A stretch of DNA of 6,062 bases, taken from Flavobacteriales bacterium UBA3477. Lineage in GTDB: Bacteria > Bacteroidota > Bacteroidia > Flavobacteriales > Schleiferiaceae. Within the stretch, counting starts at the first letter, position 1; each line of letters opens with the position of its first letter. The position numbers were made by a program, and so were the translations under genes. The DNA is taken from NCBI GenBank assembly GCA_002378005.1, contig DFQY01000041.1, positions 1-6,062 of the forward strand, written 5' to 3'. Positions 6,038-6,062 of the stretch are shown piece by piece. The notes below the pieces were generated by a model. It did no database searches, was not told the origin of the DNA, and saw only the letters and a list, made by a program, of their open reading frames with translations.

Positions 6038-6062
6038 GCCGAAAAATTTTAGGCATTAAAAA

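Noticed and set aside
6038..6062. GCC-AAAA/TTTT-GGC near-palindrome and repeated TTTTAGGC after the receptor gene, considered as a terminator
   Set aside because: The loop would be too tight, there is a mismatch in the stem, no T-run follows, and the window ends before it can be judged.

Overview
The window looks like a chromosomal stretch from a member of the Bacteroidota, most likely a free-living or marine Flavobacteriales relative. The evidence is the near absence of Shine-Dalgarno sites, promoter-like boxes of the Bacteroidota type (TTG / TAnnTTTG), short MKK signal peptides cleaved before Gln, a GldL-like membrane motif, and a TonB-dependent receptor behind a TPP riboswitch. The lineage is inferred from these features, not from a search.

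Layout. (1) Positions 1-1143 hold the 3' part of S-adenosylhomocysteine hydrolase (ahcY), cut by the window edge exactly at the catalytic His. A strong intrinsic terminator follows. (2) Positions 1256-2122 hold a small secreted beta-rich protein of unknown function and then a small two-helix membrane protein whose start is uncertain. (3) On the minus strand, 2181-2303 encodes a 40-residue, very acidic peptide with a C-terminal Cys-x6-Cys-x2-Cys motif. It has a plausible promoter and a textbook terminator of its own. (4) Positions 2488-3489 encode a secreted peptidoglycan hydrolase (glucosaminidase domain plus LysM-like C-terminus). Tail to tail with it, on the minus strand at 3500-3670, is a 56-residue two-helix membrane protein with an FKI-x-H-xx-GA motif. 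(5) A TPP riboswitch (about 3711-3797) and a terminator-like hairpin (3818-3844) precede a 725-residue TonB-dependent outer-membrane receptor (3860-6037), which is therefore probably a receptor for thiamine or a thiamine precursor.

The genes do not form one pathway. They are five or six short transcription units: methyl-cycle housekeeping, cell-envelope proteins, cell-wall hydrolysis and vitamin uptake. The best candidates for something undescribed are the Cys-rich 40-residue peptide and the riboswitch expression platform, where an 8-bp pairing between the aptamer's 5' strand and the loop of the downstream hairpin suggests a termination switch. I see no mobile element, CRISPR array, tRNA or rRNA.
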